Of a stretch of DNA of 15,499 nt, positions 1 through 7,323 are shown in pieces. The DNA comes from CAZMVU01 sp964569295 (GTDB lineage: Bacteria; Hydrogenedentota; Hydrogenedentia; Hydrogenedentales; JAGMZX01): assembly GCA_964569295.1 (NCBI GenBank), contig CAZMVU010000110.1, positions 1-15,499 of the forward strand. The letters are read 5' to 3'. Within the stretch, counting starts at the first letter, position 1. Every line of letters begins with the position of its first letter. The translations under genes and the position numbers were made by a program. A model generated the notes under the pieces. The model was not told where the DNA came from. It saw only the letters and a list, made by a program, of their open reading frames with translations, and did no database searches.

Positions 1-49
1 TGCCCGAATAACTTCTTGTTGTTCTTTATACGAGTCAGTGCCTAAGGCA

Positions 50-3000
50 CTAACGCGGCGCGGGCGCCACGAACGTGTATTCCCCCGATTGCAGCGTGTA
101 CACGGCCGCATCGCCCTTTTCTTCGACGCCTGCCCGCTCGCCGGGCACGTAGCCGTCGACCGTGACCTTGGCGGGGTCCGGTGTATCGAGGTAGAGGGTG
201 GCGGTGGTGTTGTGGGGGATGCGCAGCGTGTAGGTCACTGTGCCGCCAGAGCGTTTCCAGCCGCTCGCGAGCTCGCCGTAAACCGTGGGGGTCTCCGCCT
301 TCACCCACTCCAGATCGGCCAGCACGTGCGGTTTCAGCACGATATGCTTGAAGCCCGGTGAGTCCACATCGGGCCGGATGCCCGCGAGGGTTTTGAAGAA
401 CCAGGCGCTTATTTCGCCGAACATGATGTGGTTCTGCGAGAACTCACCGTTCCAATTCTCCCACAGGGTCGTGGCGCCCTGTTCGATCATGTAGCCCCAA
501 CTCGGGAGCGTGGTCTGCGTGGCGACGGTGTAGGCGAGATCCGCATGGGCGTTTTCCGTGAGTGCGTCGAGCAGGTGTTTTGTGCCGAGGATGCCGCAAT
601 CGAGGTGATCATCACGGGCGTGTACGGCTTCCGCGAGGGCATCGGCCACGGCCTGCACCTCACCCTCCGGCACGAGCCCATGCCCGAGCGGCACGGCCAT
701 GGCGGTCTGGGTGCCCGCGCTGTAGATGCCATCCCCCTTGTAGAACTTCTTATTGAAGGCTTCCTTGATACGGGCCGCCAACGCGGCGAAATGCTTTGCG
801 TCATCCTCTTTGCCGAGCACCCGGGCTATCTTCGCCATGGTGTCGGCGTCGGTGTAGAAATAGGCCGTCGATGTGAGCGCACGGTTGGTCTTGGAATCCG
901 CCGGAGCCCAGTCGCCGAGGCCATAATCTACGATGTGGTCCTTGGCCTTCGAGCCGAGAAACTCGAGGTACAGTTTCAGGTTGTCGTAGTGGCGCGCAAG
1001 GATGCGCGTGTCGCCGCGGTAGACGTAGAGGTACCAGGGGATCAGCACGTAGGCGGAGTCCCACGCCGGCCCGATGCCGTAGCCCCAGCCGCTGGTGGGG
1101 ATGATGGCGGCGTATTCACCGTTCTCCTGCTGCTCATCCGCGAAGTCGTCAAGCCACTTGGTATAGGCTGCGGCGGCGGCGAAATTGTAGAGGCCCAACT
1201 CACCCGCCAGGTGGGCATCACCGGTCCAGCCGTTTTTCTCGCGGTGGGGGCAGTCCAATGGGTAGCCCACGTAGTTACTGCGGTAGGCCCACTGCGTCGC
1301 GTGCTGGATACTGTTGAAGAGTTCGCTGGATGATTCGAAGGCGCCCGTCCGCTCGAAGCCGGTGTTGACGGCGAGGGCGGTCAAGGTATCCTTCGTGGGC
1401 GGTTCCGGGAGCCCCTCGACCTGGACATACTGGAAGCCGTGATACACGAAGCGCGGCGACCACGTCTCGATCCCCCCGCCCTTGAGCGTGTAGCGGTCGG
1501 TCTGGAAGTCGCCGGAATAGAGATAGCAGCCGAGGCGCGGATCGATGTACCCGTCGTCCGTCAAGGTCTCGCCGTGGCGCAGGGTGACTTCCGTGCCGCG
1601 CGGCCCCGCGACGCGCAGCCGGCAGATGCCCGCCATGTTCTGCCCCATGTCAAACACGTAGACCCCCGGGCGCGGCTCGCTGATGCTCACCGGCGCGAAG
1701 GTGTCCGTCACGCGGACCGGCGGCATCATTTGCGAACGCAGGCTGCCTTCCGGCGCGTCGATGGCGCGCGCGGATTCCCAGCCGCTGTCGTCGAAGCCCG
1801 GCGTATCCCAGCCCGGCATTTCACGACGCGCGTCGTAGAACTCGCCATTGCGGATACAGTCGAAGGTAATGGGCCCACGGGCCGCTTTCCAGGCGTCGTC
1901 GCTGGTGACCCGTGTTTCCGTGCCGTCTTCGTAGACCACGCGCAGTTGCAGCGTAAATCGTGGCGTGCCCCGCCATGGTGCGATGTCGAAGTCCCACTCC
2001 GAGACCGCGTGCATGTCGAACCAGCCATGGCCCAGCATCAGGCCGAAGGCGTTTTTGCCGGCACTGAGAACGTCGGTCACGTCGTAGGTGCTATAGAGAC
2101 AACGCTTGTCATAACGCGTAAAGGCAGGATCGAGCAGGCGATCGCCCACCTTGGCCCCATTGAGGCGCAGCTCGTAGTAGCCCAGGCCCGAAACATGCAC
2201 AATGGCCTGGGCTACTGATTTGTCGATGCTGAATTCGCGGCGGAACACCGGACTCGGCGCCCCCTGGGTCGTCGAGTCATAGGGCAGTTCGGGCATGCCC
2301 CACGGTTCGACGCCCACCGGCCCGAGTGTGCGCGCCACCGGCCAGTTGCTGTCGGCGTAGTCCAGGGCCTTCCATTCGCCCGGCGCCAGCGGCGCGGCAT
2401 TCCATGTGTCATCGGAAACGAGCGTAACCTCCTTGCCCGATTCGAGCGTGACCACCAACCGCAGCGCGATGCCGCCCGGCCCCTCGGACTTGTTGTGCAC
2501 CTGGGCCGCGAGGATGTTCTTCCCCGGCCGAAGCTTCGCGCCCACGTCGATGAGGTAGGCGTGTTGGCCCTTCTTGATGTTGAGTGCCTGAATATCGTTG
2601 AGGTAGAGGCGGCCCCCATCATCCGCGATGAGGACGCAGCGCGCCTGCACAACGGGGTCGTCCTCGGGCAGGGTGAAGGTTTTGCGGAAAAAGCAGTGGC
2701 CGGCCGGAAGTTTTTCGATTGGGGTGTCTCCGGCGTTCCAGAGCCACTGCCCCTCACCAAACTCGAACCGGGGCAACGGGGTATCCGGGTGCTGCTCCGG
2801 CGCAGCCAGCCAACCCGCCCGCCAGTTGGCCGCCGTGTCGAAGACGCCCGTGGTGAAACGCGCGACGCTGCTCCACGGCCCGGGCTTGTTTTCCGCATCC
2901 CACACGCGCACCTGCCAATACACACGCGCGCTCGATGGCAGCGATTCGCCCGCATAGGGCACATGGACCGAGGTGTCTTCTTCGACCTTGCCCGAGTCCC

Positions 3001-3229
3001 AAAGGTCCGGCTGATCGAGCCCATTGGAGGTGCTTGCCACGCGCACCTGGTACGCGCTCTGGACTGCGCCGATACCGGCAGCGTCGAGTTCCCAACTCAG
3101 GCGCGGCGCGGGAATGTCGATTCCAGTGGCGCCCTCGAGGTATTCGCAGCGCAGATTGACTGGCGTCGCTGCATCGGCATCCATGGCGGTCATGAACAAG
3201 GACGTGGTCAACAAAGCAATGGCTCCCAT
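50..3229 (-). CDS. Secreted alpha-L-rhamnosidase, glycoside hydrolase family 78
   Basis: 1059 aa. Predicted to release terminal alpha-L-rhamnose from polysaccharides or glycosides with inversion, outside the cytoplasm. Residues 1-20 form a signal-peptide-like stretch ending ADA|AT, although its n-region has no Lys or Arg, which is unusual. A fibronectin-like N domain (about 22-128, with PRLSWEL and YWQVRVWD) is followed by an extra jelly-roll module (about 155-300, with ADDGGRLYLND), then the usual beta domain (about 325-500), the Bac_rhamnosid domain with FDMGQNMAG (526-534), the (alpha/alpha)6 barrel (about 630-945) and a C-terminal beta domain. The barrel has LDCPHREKNGWTGDAH: D659, E664 and D671 have the same +5/+12 spacing as the known catalytic-site acids of this family, and E924 in TLWENWNG fits the general base. 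By family knowledge E664 is the likely acid. The start is supported by AAGGGAG about 4 nt upstream of the ATG. It is transcribed divergently from the redox operon, so shared regulation is possible but unproven. Confidence 0.93.
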   Translation of the reverse strand: MGAIALLTTSLFMTAMDADAATPVNLRCEYLEGATGIDIPAPRLSWELDAAGIGAVQSAYQVRVASTSNGLDQPDLWDSGKVEEDTSVHVPYAGESLPSSARVYWQVRVWDAENKPGPWSSVARFTTGVFDTAANWRAGWLAAPEQHPDTPLPRFEFGEGQWLWNAGDTPIEKLPAGHCFFRKTFTLPEDDPVVQARCVLIADDGGRLYLNDIQALNIKKGQHAYLIDVGAKLRPGKNILAAQVHNKSEGPGGIALRLVVTLESGKEVTLVSDDTWNAAPLAPGEWKALDYADSNWPVARTLGPVGVEPWGMPELPYDSTTQGAPSPVFRREFSIDKSVAQAIVHVSGLGYYELRLNGAKVGDRLLDPAFTRYDKRCLYSTYDVTDVLSAGKNAFGLMLGHGWFDMHAVSEWDFDIAPWRGTPRFTLQLRVVYEDGTETRVTSDDAWKAARGPITFDCIRNGEFYDARREMPGWDTPGFDDSGWESARAIDAPEGSLRSQMMPPVRVTDTFAPVSISEPRPGVYVFDMGQNMAGICRLRVAGPRGTEVTLRHGETLTDDGYIDPRLGCYLYSGDFQTDRYTLKGGGIETWSPRFVYHGFQYVQVEGLPEPPTKDTLTALAVNTGFERTGAFESSSELFNSIQHATQWAYRSNYVGYPLDCPHREKNGWTGDAHLAGELGLYNFAAAAAYTKWLDDFADEQQENGEYAAIIPTSGWGYGIGPAWDSAYVLIPWYLYVYRGDTRILARHYDNLKLYLEFLGSKAKDHIVDYGLGDWAPADSKTNRALTSTAYFYTDADTMAKIARVLGKEDDAKHFAALAARIKEAFNKKFYKGDGIYSAGTQTAMAVPLGHGLVPEGEVQAVADALAEAVHARDDHLDCGILGTKHLLDALTENAHADLAYTVATQTTLPSWGYMIEQGATTLWENWNGEFSQNHIMFGEISAWFFKTLAGIRPDVDSPGFKHIVLKPHVLADLEWVKAETPTVYGELASGWKRSGGTVTYTLRIPHNTTATLYLDTPDPAKVTVDGYVPGERAGVEEKGDAAVYTLQSGEYTFVAPAPR

Positions 3230-3410
3230 AATACTCCCTTCTGTGGCAGGTTGGCGTGAGCAGTAGTTTATCAGGCCGTGACCGGATGTTGATAATGTCT
3301 ATGGGATGCAATACGGAGGCGTATTTCCGCCTCACCTGCCACACCCAACCTTACGCCCCAGTAAAGGTTCGGCCTGGGCCATGGAGTGCGCACCTGCCGG
3401 GAATACACGG

Positions 3411-3439
3411 TTGCAATACTCTCGGACTTGCGATAGCAT
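3411..3439 (+). promoter_or_regulatory. Possible sigma70-type promoter for the redox operon (upstream candidate)
   Basis: TTGCAA (3411-3416), a 17-bp spacer and TAGCAT (3434-3439). Each hexamer matches the consensus at 4 of 6 positions and the spacing is ideal. This is a pattern match only; it would give a leader of roughly 95 nt before the ATG at 3540. Confidence 0.25.
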
Positions 3440-3486
3440 GGATGGGCGACACGAAATCGAGAAGCGACGCGAACGAAACGGCGGCG

Positions 3487-3495
3487 TGGTATACT
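3487..3495 (+). promoter_or_regulatory. Possible extended -10 promoter for the redox operon
   Basis: TGGTATACT fits an extended -10 element (TGn followed by TATACT, 5 of 6 to consensus). There is no good -35 hexamer at the proper distance, which extended -10 promoters can tolerate. A start near 3502 would leave a leader of about 38 nt, including the AGGAG at 3527-3531 that serves the ATG at 3540. The phylum's promoter consensus is unknown, so this is inference. Confidence 0.4.
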
Positions 3496-3539
3496 GCGCC
3501 CAATCATCGAGCCATGCGCAGCAACCAGGAGCAATCCCC

Positions 3540-4634
3540 ATGGCGAAGCAGGATCGCGTTCTCACGAACCGGAAGCGGAAGGTCTTCCGCAAGCATATCC
3601 CCACATACGAACTTGTTTCGGGGGTGGTGGTGGTGGGCGCGCTGGTGGCGGCAGGAGTGTGGGTGGCGGCGCAGAAGGATAACTACGATCCGGGCGAACG
3701 CGATATTTCAGCAGAGGTCATGGATTCGAGCGCGACCGAGGACACGCTATACCAGGCGCCGCTCAAGCTGTGGGCCCCACCGAATCAGAGACAGGGCGGT
3801 GGCCCGAATCTCGGCATCTTCCCGCAGGACGTGGTGCAGGGCGCATGGGAGCCCTCGTCGCGGTTGCAGGAATTCGACCCCGATACGCTGTACGAAAAGA
3901 TCAACGGCGCGGCCGAGCAGTACCTCCAATTCGGCTTCGAGAAACTGCACTATATCTCGCTGGCCAACCGGGACGACGATATCGAACTTGGCATGGAGCT
4001 TTATGACATGGGCGCGTTCAAAAACGCGCTGGGCATTTTTGCCTCGCAGAGCAGTGCGGAAAACACGGTCGAAAACATGGACGGCGCTATCTACTACACC
4101 ACGCCCGTAGGCGCCGTGGCCGTCTTCGGCAAGTACTACTTCCGCCTCTCCGGCAATGGGCCCGATGCGCAGGAAAAGGCGCTAGAGGTGGTGCCCGTGG
4201 TAGCCCAGGCAGTCGCTGGAAGTGAAGAACTGCCCGCACCTTTTCGCATGTTGACCGAGGCGGGCGTGGCCTTCGACGACATCGCCTACGAGAAAACCAA
4301 CGTCTTCCAGTTCGCCTTCGCTGAGGACTTCTGGTTCGGCAAGGCCGATGGCGACATGCGCTACTATGTGCACCAGGCGGCGGACACGGACGCGGCGCAG
4401 GCCTTGTATGACAAGCTGTTCGAGGGCCACACCGACTACGATTACACGGTCGTCTCTGAAGAGGCGGATGCCGTGCTGCTGAAACACAAATTCCTGGACA
4501 CCTTCCTCTCGTTGGAACATGACAGCGGCCTGGTTTATGGCGTGGAATACGCACCCGACGCCGAGACCGCGCGGGAAGCCGTCGCCAAACTCGAAAAAGC
4601 ACTTACGTATGACCGATCAACCGAAGAAACCTAA
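3540..4634 (+). CDS. Membrane-anchored DUF6599 family protein
   Basis: 364 aa, first gene of the redox operon. The ATG at 3540 is chosen over upstream in-frame ATGs because AGGAG lies 8 nt before it and because a clear N-terminal membrane anchor then follows: a basic stretch (residues 5-18) and a hydrophobic segment (about 24-44, SGVVVVGALVAAGVWVAA). The remaining 320 residues should sit on the outer face of the membrane. The motif INGAAEQYLQFGF (121-133), followed by an alpha/beta region rich in acidic and aromatic residues, resembles the DUF6599 family; I recognise the family but know of no established function for it. There are no cysteines in a cluster pattern, so it is unlikely to carry an Fe-S centre. 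Its 3' end overlaps the next gene by 26 nt, suggesting coupled translation. Inference: a structural or accessory subunit of the exported redox system. Confidence 0.75.
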   Translation: MAKQDRVLTNRKRKVFRKHIPTYELVSGVVVVGALVAAGVWVAAQKDNYDPGERDISAEVMDSSATEDTLYQAPLKLWAPPNQRQGGGPNLGIFPQDVVQGAWEPSSRLQEFDPDTLYEKINGAAEQYLQFGFEKLHYISLANRDDDIELGMELYDMGAFKNALGIFASQSSAENTVENMDGAIYYTTPVGAVAVFGKYYFRLSGNGPDAQEKALEVVPVVAQAVAGSEELPAPFRMLTEAGVAFDDIAYEKTNVFQFAFAEDFWFGKADGDMRYYVHQAADTDAAQALYDKLFEGHTDYDYTVVSEEADAVLLKHKFLDTFLSLEHDSGLVYGVEYAPDAETAREAVAKLEKALTYDRSTEET

Positions 4635-5655
4635 GCAGCACCCCGATTACGAAAAAGCGCCCATCTCGCGCCGCAAGTTCTGGGCGCGAATATTTGCCGT
4701 GGGCGGCATCGGCGGTGCGGCGGGCTACCTCGCTCTCGCACCGGAGGACTGGCCCCTGTCGCGCAAGGACATTACGGGCCGCCGCAGTGAGCCGGTGGTA
4801 AAGCCACTGCGACTCGACGACTTCACGGTGGCGAGACCTGAAAACGCTGTGGACATCGGTATCGGCCGCGAGGGGCCGCTTCGGGAGAAGCTGCGCCGTG
4901 CGCTCGACGCCATCGGCGGGATCACGCATTACATCAAACCGGGCGACATCGTGCTGGTAAAGCCCAATGTGGCCTTCGATCGCGCCCCGAACCTGGGTGC
5001 CACATCCGATCCGGAGCTGCTGCGTGAACTGGTGCAACTGCTGCTTGTGGACTGCAAGGCCCAGGAGGTGCGCGTCGCCGACAACCCAATCGAGTCGCCG
5101 GCGGACTGCTTTGCGAAGAGCGGCATCCGGCAGGCGGCGGAGGAGGCCGGCGCGCGCGTGTATCTGCCGGACACGAATGCGTTCAAGATACTCAACACAC
5201 CCGGCGCGGAACTCATCGAGCAATGGTGGTTCTTCCACCGGCCTTTCACAAATGTCGACAAGGTTATCGGCCTTTCTCCCGTGAAAGACCACAACCTGTG
5301 CAAGGCCTCGATGGGCATGAAAAACTGGTACGGCCTGCTCGGCGGTGTGCGCAATCAGTTCCATCAGGACATCCACGGCATCGTGTCCGATCTCGTCCTC
5401 ATGATGCGCCCCACGTTCACCATCCTCGATGGCACCAAGGTGCTCATGAAGAACGGGCCCACCGGCGGCGACCCGACCAATGTCAAGCAGGGCGACACCG
5501 TGCTGGCGAGCGTTGACCCGGTCGCGGTAGACACATGGGCATTCGAACATCTGCTCGAACGTGGCCGCGAATATCCACAATACCTGTTCAAGGCGGAGGA
5601 GAAGGGGGCGGGCCGTATGCAGTGGCAAGGGCGCACCAAAGAGATTACAGGCTGA
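4609..5655 (+). CDS. DUF362 family protein with Tat-type signal
   Basis: 348 aa. The ATG at 4609 lies inside the end of the preceding gene and is preferred because the product then begins with a short polar n-region and the twin-arginine motif SRRKFWA (20-26), followed by a weakly hydrophobic stretch (about 27-44) typical of Tat signals. The rest matches the DUF362 family (COG2006): VLVKPNVAF (115-123), the long VDKVIGLSPVKDH stretch (216-228), then GMKNWYGLLGG (236-246) and ASVDPVAVDTWAFEHLL (300-316). Family members occur beside ferredoxin-type proteins and some have a fused ferredoxin domain; this one has only scattered cysteines (C149, C167, C231) and no cluster motif. Its biochemical activity is not established. 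It ends 6 nt before the polyferredoxin gene, so it is very likely in the same transcript and may act with it outside the cytoplasm. Confidence 0.85.
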   Translation: MTDQPKKPKQHPDYEKAPISRRKFWARIFAVGGIGGAAGYLALAPEDWPLSRKDITGRRSEPVVKPLRLDDFTVARPENAVDIGIGREGPLREKLRRALDAIGGITHYIKPGDIVLVKPNVAFDRAPNLGATSDPELLRELVQLLLVDCKAQEVRVADNPIESPADCFAKSGIRQAAEEAGARVYLPDTNAFKILNTPGAELIEQWWFFHRPFTNVDKVIGLSPVKDHNLCKASMGMKNWYGLLGGVRNQFHQDIHGIVSDLVLMMRPTFTILDGTKVLMKNGPTGGDPTNVKQGDTVLASVDPVAVDTWAFEHLLERGREYPQYLFKAEEKGAGRMQWQGRTKEITG

Positions 5656-5661
5656 GCGCAC

Positions 5662-7323
5662 ATGGATAAGCTCAAGACATACGTCAAAGACTTTAACCTG
5701 CGCACGGCGCTGCGCATCACAAACATCCGAATCGCGGCGCAGGCCTTTTTCTTCTTTCTATTCCTGTTCTTCGTGTGGGCCACGTGGACCTCGCGGCTTG
5801 GCGGCTACCCGGTGTCGCGCCTTCTCGAAATGGACCCGCTGGTCGCGCTGTCAACCATTATCAGCACGGGCTACGTGTACCGGTTCCTGGGCTGGTCACT
5901 GCTGATCGTCGCGCTGACGTTCCTTTTCGGGCGCGTGTTCTGCAACTGGATTTGCCCCTACGGCACACTGCATCAGTTCACGGGCTGGCTCTTCAACACG
6001 CGCAACGGCAAGGAACGCATCGAGTCAAACCGCTACCGCACGATGTACGTGTTCAAATACGGCCTGCTCGGCGTGTTCCTCATCATGGCGGCCATGGGCT
6101 CGTTGCAGATTGGCCTGCTCGACCCTATCTGCCTCATGTACCGCACCTTCGCCACGGTCATTGCGCCGGTCATGGACGGCGGGCTCGATACGGCTTCCAG
6201 CACCATGCAGGCGATGAACCTCAACCCCCTCTGGCTCGATAACCTGAAGTTTGCTCCGGGCGTCGATGACCGCATTTTCGTCGGTTCGTTCTGGATTGGC
6301 GTTATGATCTTCGGGCTCGTGGCAATGAACCTGTTCATCCCGCGGTTCTTCTGCCGGGCGCTGTGTCCACTTGGCGCGCTGCTGGGCGTTATGTCGAGGT
6401 ATTCCGTGTTCCGCATCAACCGCGATGTACACAAGTGCACCGACTGCAACCTGTGCCTAACCCGCTGCGAGGGCGCCTCGGACCCGCAGGGCATCCTGCG
6501 CCAGAGCGAGTGTTTCTCCTGCATGAATTGCATCGACGACTGCCCGGAAGATGCCTTGTCCTTTACTGCGACGAAACTGGACACGAAGCAGGTGAAATCC
6601 GCGCCCGACATGAACCGGCGGCAACTCGTCTTCGCCGGTTTGGCGGGACTGCTTGCTGTGCCGTTCTTGCGAACGCACGGTGTGAACACAGACAAGCACT
6701 TCTCCGGCGATCTCATCCGCCCCCCCGGCTCCGTCGAGGAGGGGGAGTTCCTCGAGCGCTGCATCAAGTGTGACCAGTGCATTAACTCCTGCCCGACGAA
6801 TGTGCTCCAGCCAGCGACCTATGAAGAGGCGGGCGTCGAAAGCCTGTGGACGCCGGTTATGAATTTCGCGGTGGGGCACTGTCAGCTCAAGTGCACCATG
6901 TGCTCCGAGGTTTGCCCCACCGGCGCCATACGCAAGATCACCGTCGCGGAGAAGCTCGGCAAAGGCGAATTCAAGGACGAAGGCCCGATTCGCCTCGGCA
7001 CCGCTTTCTATGATCTCGGCCGTTGCCTGCCCCACGCCATGGAAATACCATGCGTGGTGTGCGAAGAGGTCTGTCCCACCTCGCCCAAGGCCATCCAGAC
7101 CAAGGACGAGGAAGCGAAGGACGTCTTCGGCGAGATCGTTGTCCTGAACAAGCCGTTCATCGTGCCGGATCTGTGCATCGGATGCGGGATCTGCGAGCAC
7201 GAGTGCCCCGTGAAAGACGAGCGTGCGGTTTATGTGACCGCCGTGGGCGAGAGCCGATCGGAAGAGCGCAAGCTGCTTCTGCGCCACCGCCAGGTCGAAC
7301 AACCGGAAGGAACGGAAACATGA
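5662..7323 (+). CDS. NapH-NapG-like polyferredoxin membrane fusion (six predicted [4Fe-4S] clusters)
   Basis: 553 aa. Predicted quinol-linked electron carrier. Residues 1-300 look like NapH: membrane segments near 25-43, 62-92, 130-150 and 207-227, the paired motifs CNWICP (94-99) and CRALCP (231-236), then two ferredoxin motifs (C259/262/265/269 and C284/287/290/294). Residues 318-335 (NRRQLVFAGLAGLLAVPF) resemble an internal twin-arginine signal. Residues 360-520 look like NapG, with four cysteine sets: C367/370/373/377, C407/411/414/418, C455/464/467/471 and C505/508/511/515. In periplasmic nitrate reductase systems NapH and NapG are separate proteins that pass electrons from menaquinol; here they are one chain, and no napA or napB is nearby. 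The stop codon TGA overlaps the next gene's start as ATGA. It most likely serves the two downstream exported reductases, which is an inference from gene order. Confidence 0.88.
   Translation: MDKLKTYVKDFNLRTALRITNIRIAAQAFFFFLFLFFVWATWTSRLGGYPVSRLLEMDPLVALSTIISTGYVYRFLGWSLLIVALTFLFGRVFCNWICPYGTLHQFTGWLFNTRNGKERIESNRYRTMYVFKYGLLGVFLIMAAMGSLQIGLLDPICLMYRTFATVIAPVMDGGLDTASSTMQAMNLNPLWLDNLKFAPGVDDRIFVGSFWIGVMIFGLVAMNLFIPRFFCRALCPLGALLGVMSRYSVFRINRDVHKCTDCNLCLTRCEGASDPQGILRQSECFSCMNCIDDCPEDALSFTATKLDTKQVKSAPDMNRRQLVFAGLAGLLAVPFLRTHGVNTDKHFSGDLIRPPGSVEEGEFLERCIKCDQCINSCPTNVLQPATYEEAGVESLWTPVMNFAVGHCQLKCTMCSEVCPTGAIRKITVAEKLGKGEFKDEGPIRLGTAFYDLGRCLPHAMEIPCVVCEEVCPTSPKAIQTKDEEAKDVFGEIVVLNKPFIVPDLCIGCGICEHECPVKDERAVYVTAVGESRSEERKLLLRHRQVEQPEGTET

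Larger units (their letters stand above)
3230..3539. promoter_or_regulatory. Divergent intergenic region between the rhamnosidase and the redox operon
   Basis: 310 bases with no convincing gene; the downstream reading frame stays open upstream to 3306, but that extension lacks a ribosome binding site and has a non-protein-like composition. The region must hold promoters in both directions. It contains a 10-bp inverted repeat, TGTGGCAGGT at 3242-3251 and ACCTGCCACA at 3334-3343, plus a third partial copy, ACCTGCC, at 3392-3398. It also has two plus-strand promoter-like sequences, listed separately. I could not identify a convincing minus-strand promoter for the rhamnosidase. Confidence 0.5.

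Noticed and set aside
37..51. Perfect 7-bp inverted repeat with 1-nt centre (AGTGCCT A AGGCACT) at the rhamnosidase stop codon
   Set aside because: It is too short, overlaps the stop codon and has no U-tract on the minus-strand side, so I do not call a terminator.
428..1333. Long plus-strand open frame (301 codons) antisense to the rhamnosidase
   Set aside because: It lies wholly inside a clear GH78 coding region; in high-G+C DNA such antisense frames are common, and its translation matches no family I know.
3306..3539. N-terminal extension of the DUF6599 frame by 78 codons
   Set aside because: It has no ribosome binding site, a non-protein-like composition (QYGGVFPPHLPHPTLRPS), and would bury a good membrane anchor; AGGAG plus the ATG at 3540 is the better start.
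4603..5661. Long minus-strand open frame (352 codons) antisense to the DUF362 gene
   Set aside because: It mirrors the DUF362 gene almost exactly; the product has no recognisable domain and no upstream ribosome binding site was evident.
5662..7323. Periplasmic nitrate reductase (nap) operon
   Set aside because: Only the electron-transfer halves resemble NapH and NapG; no NapA, NapB, NapC or NapD is present in the window.
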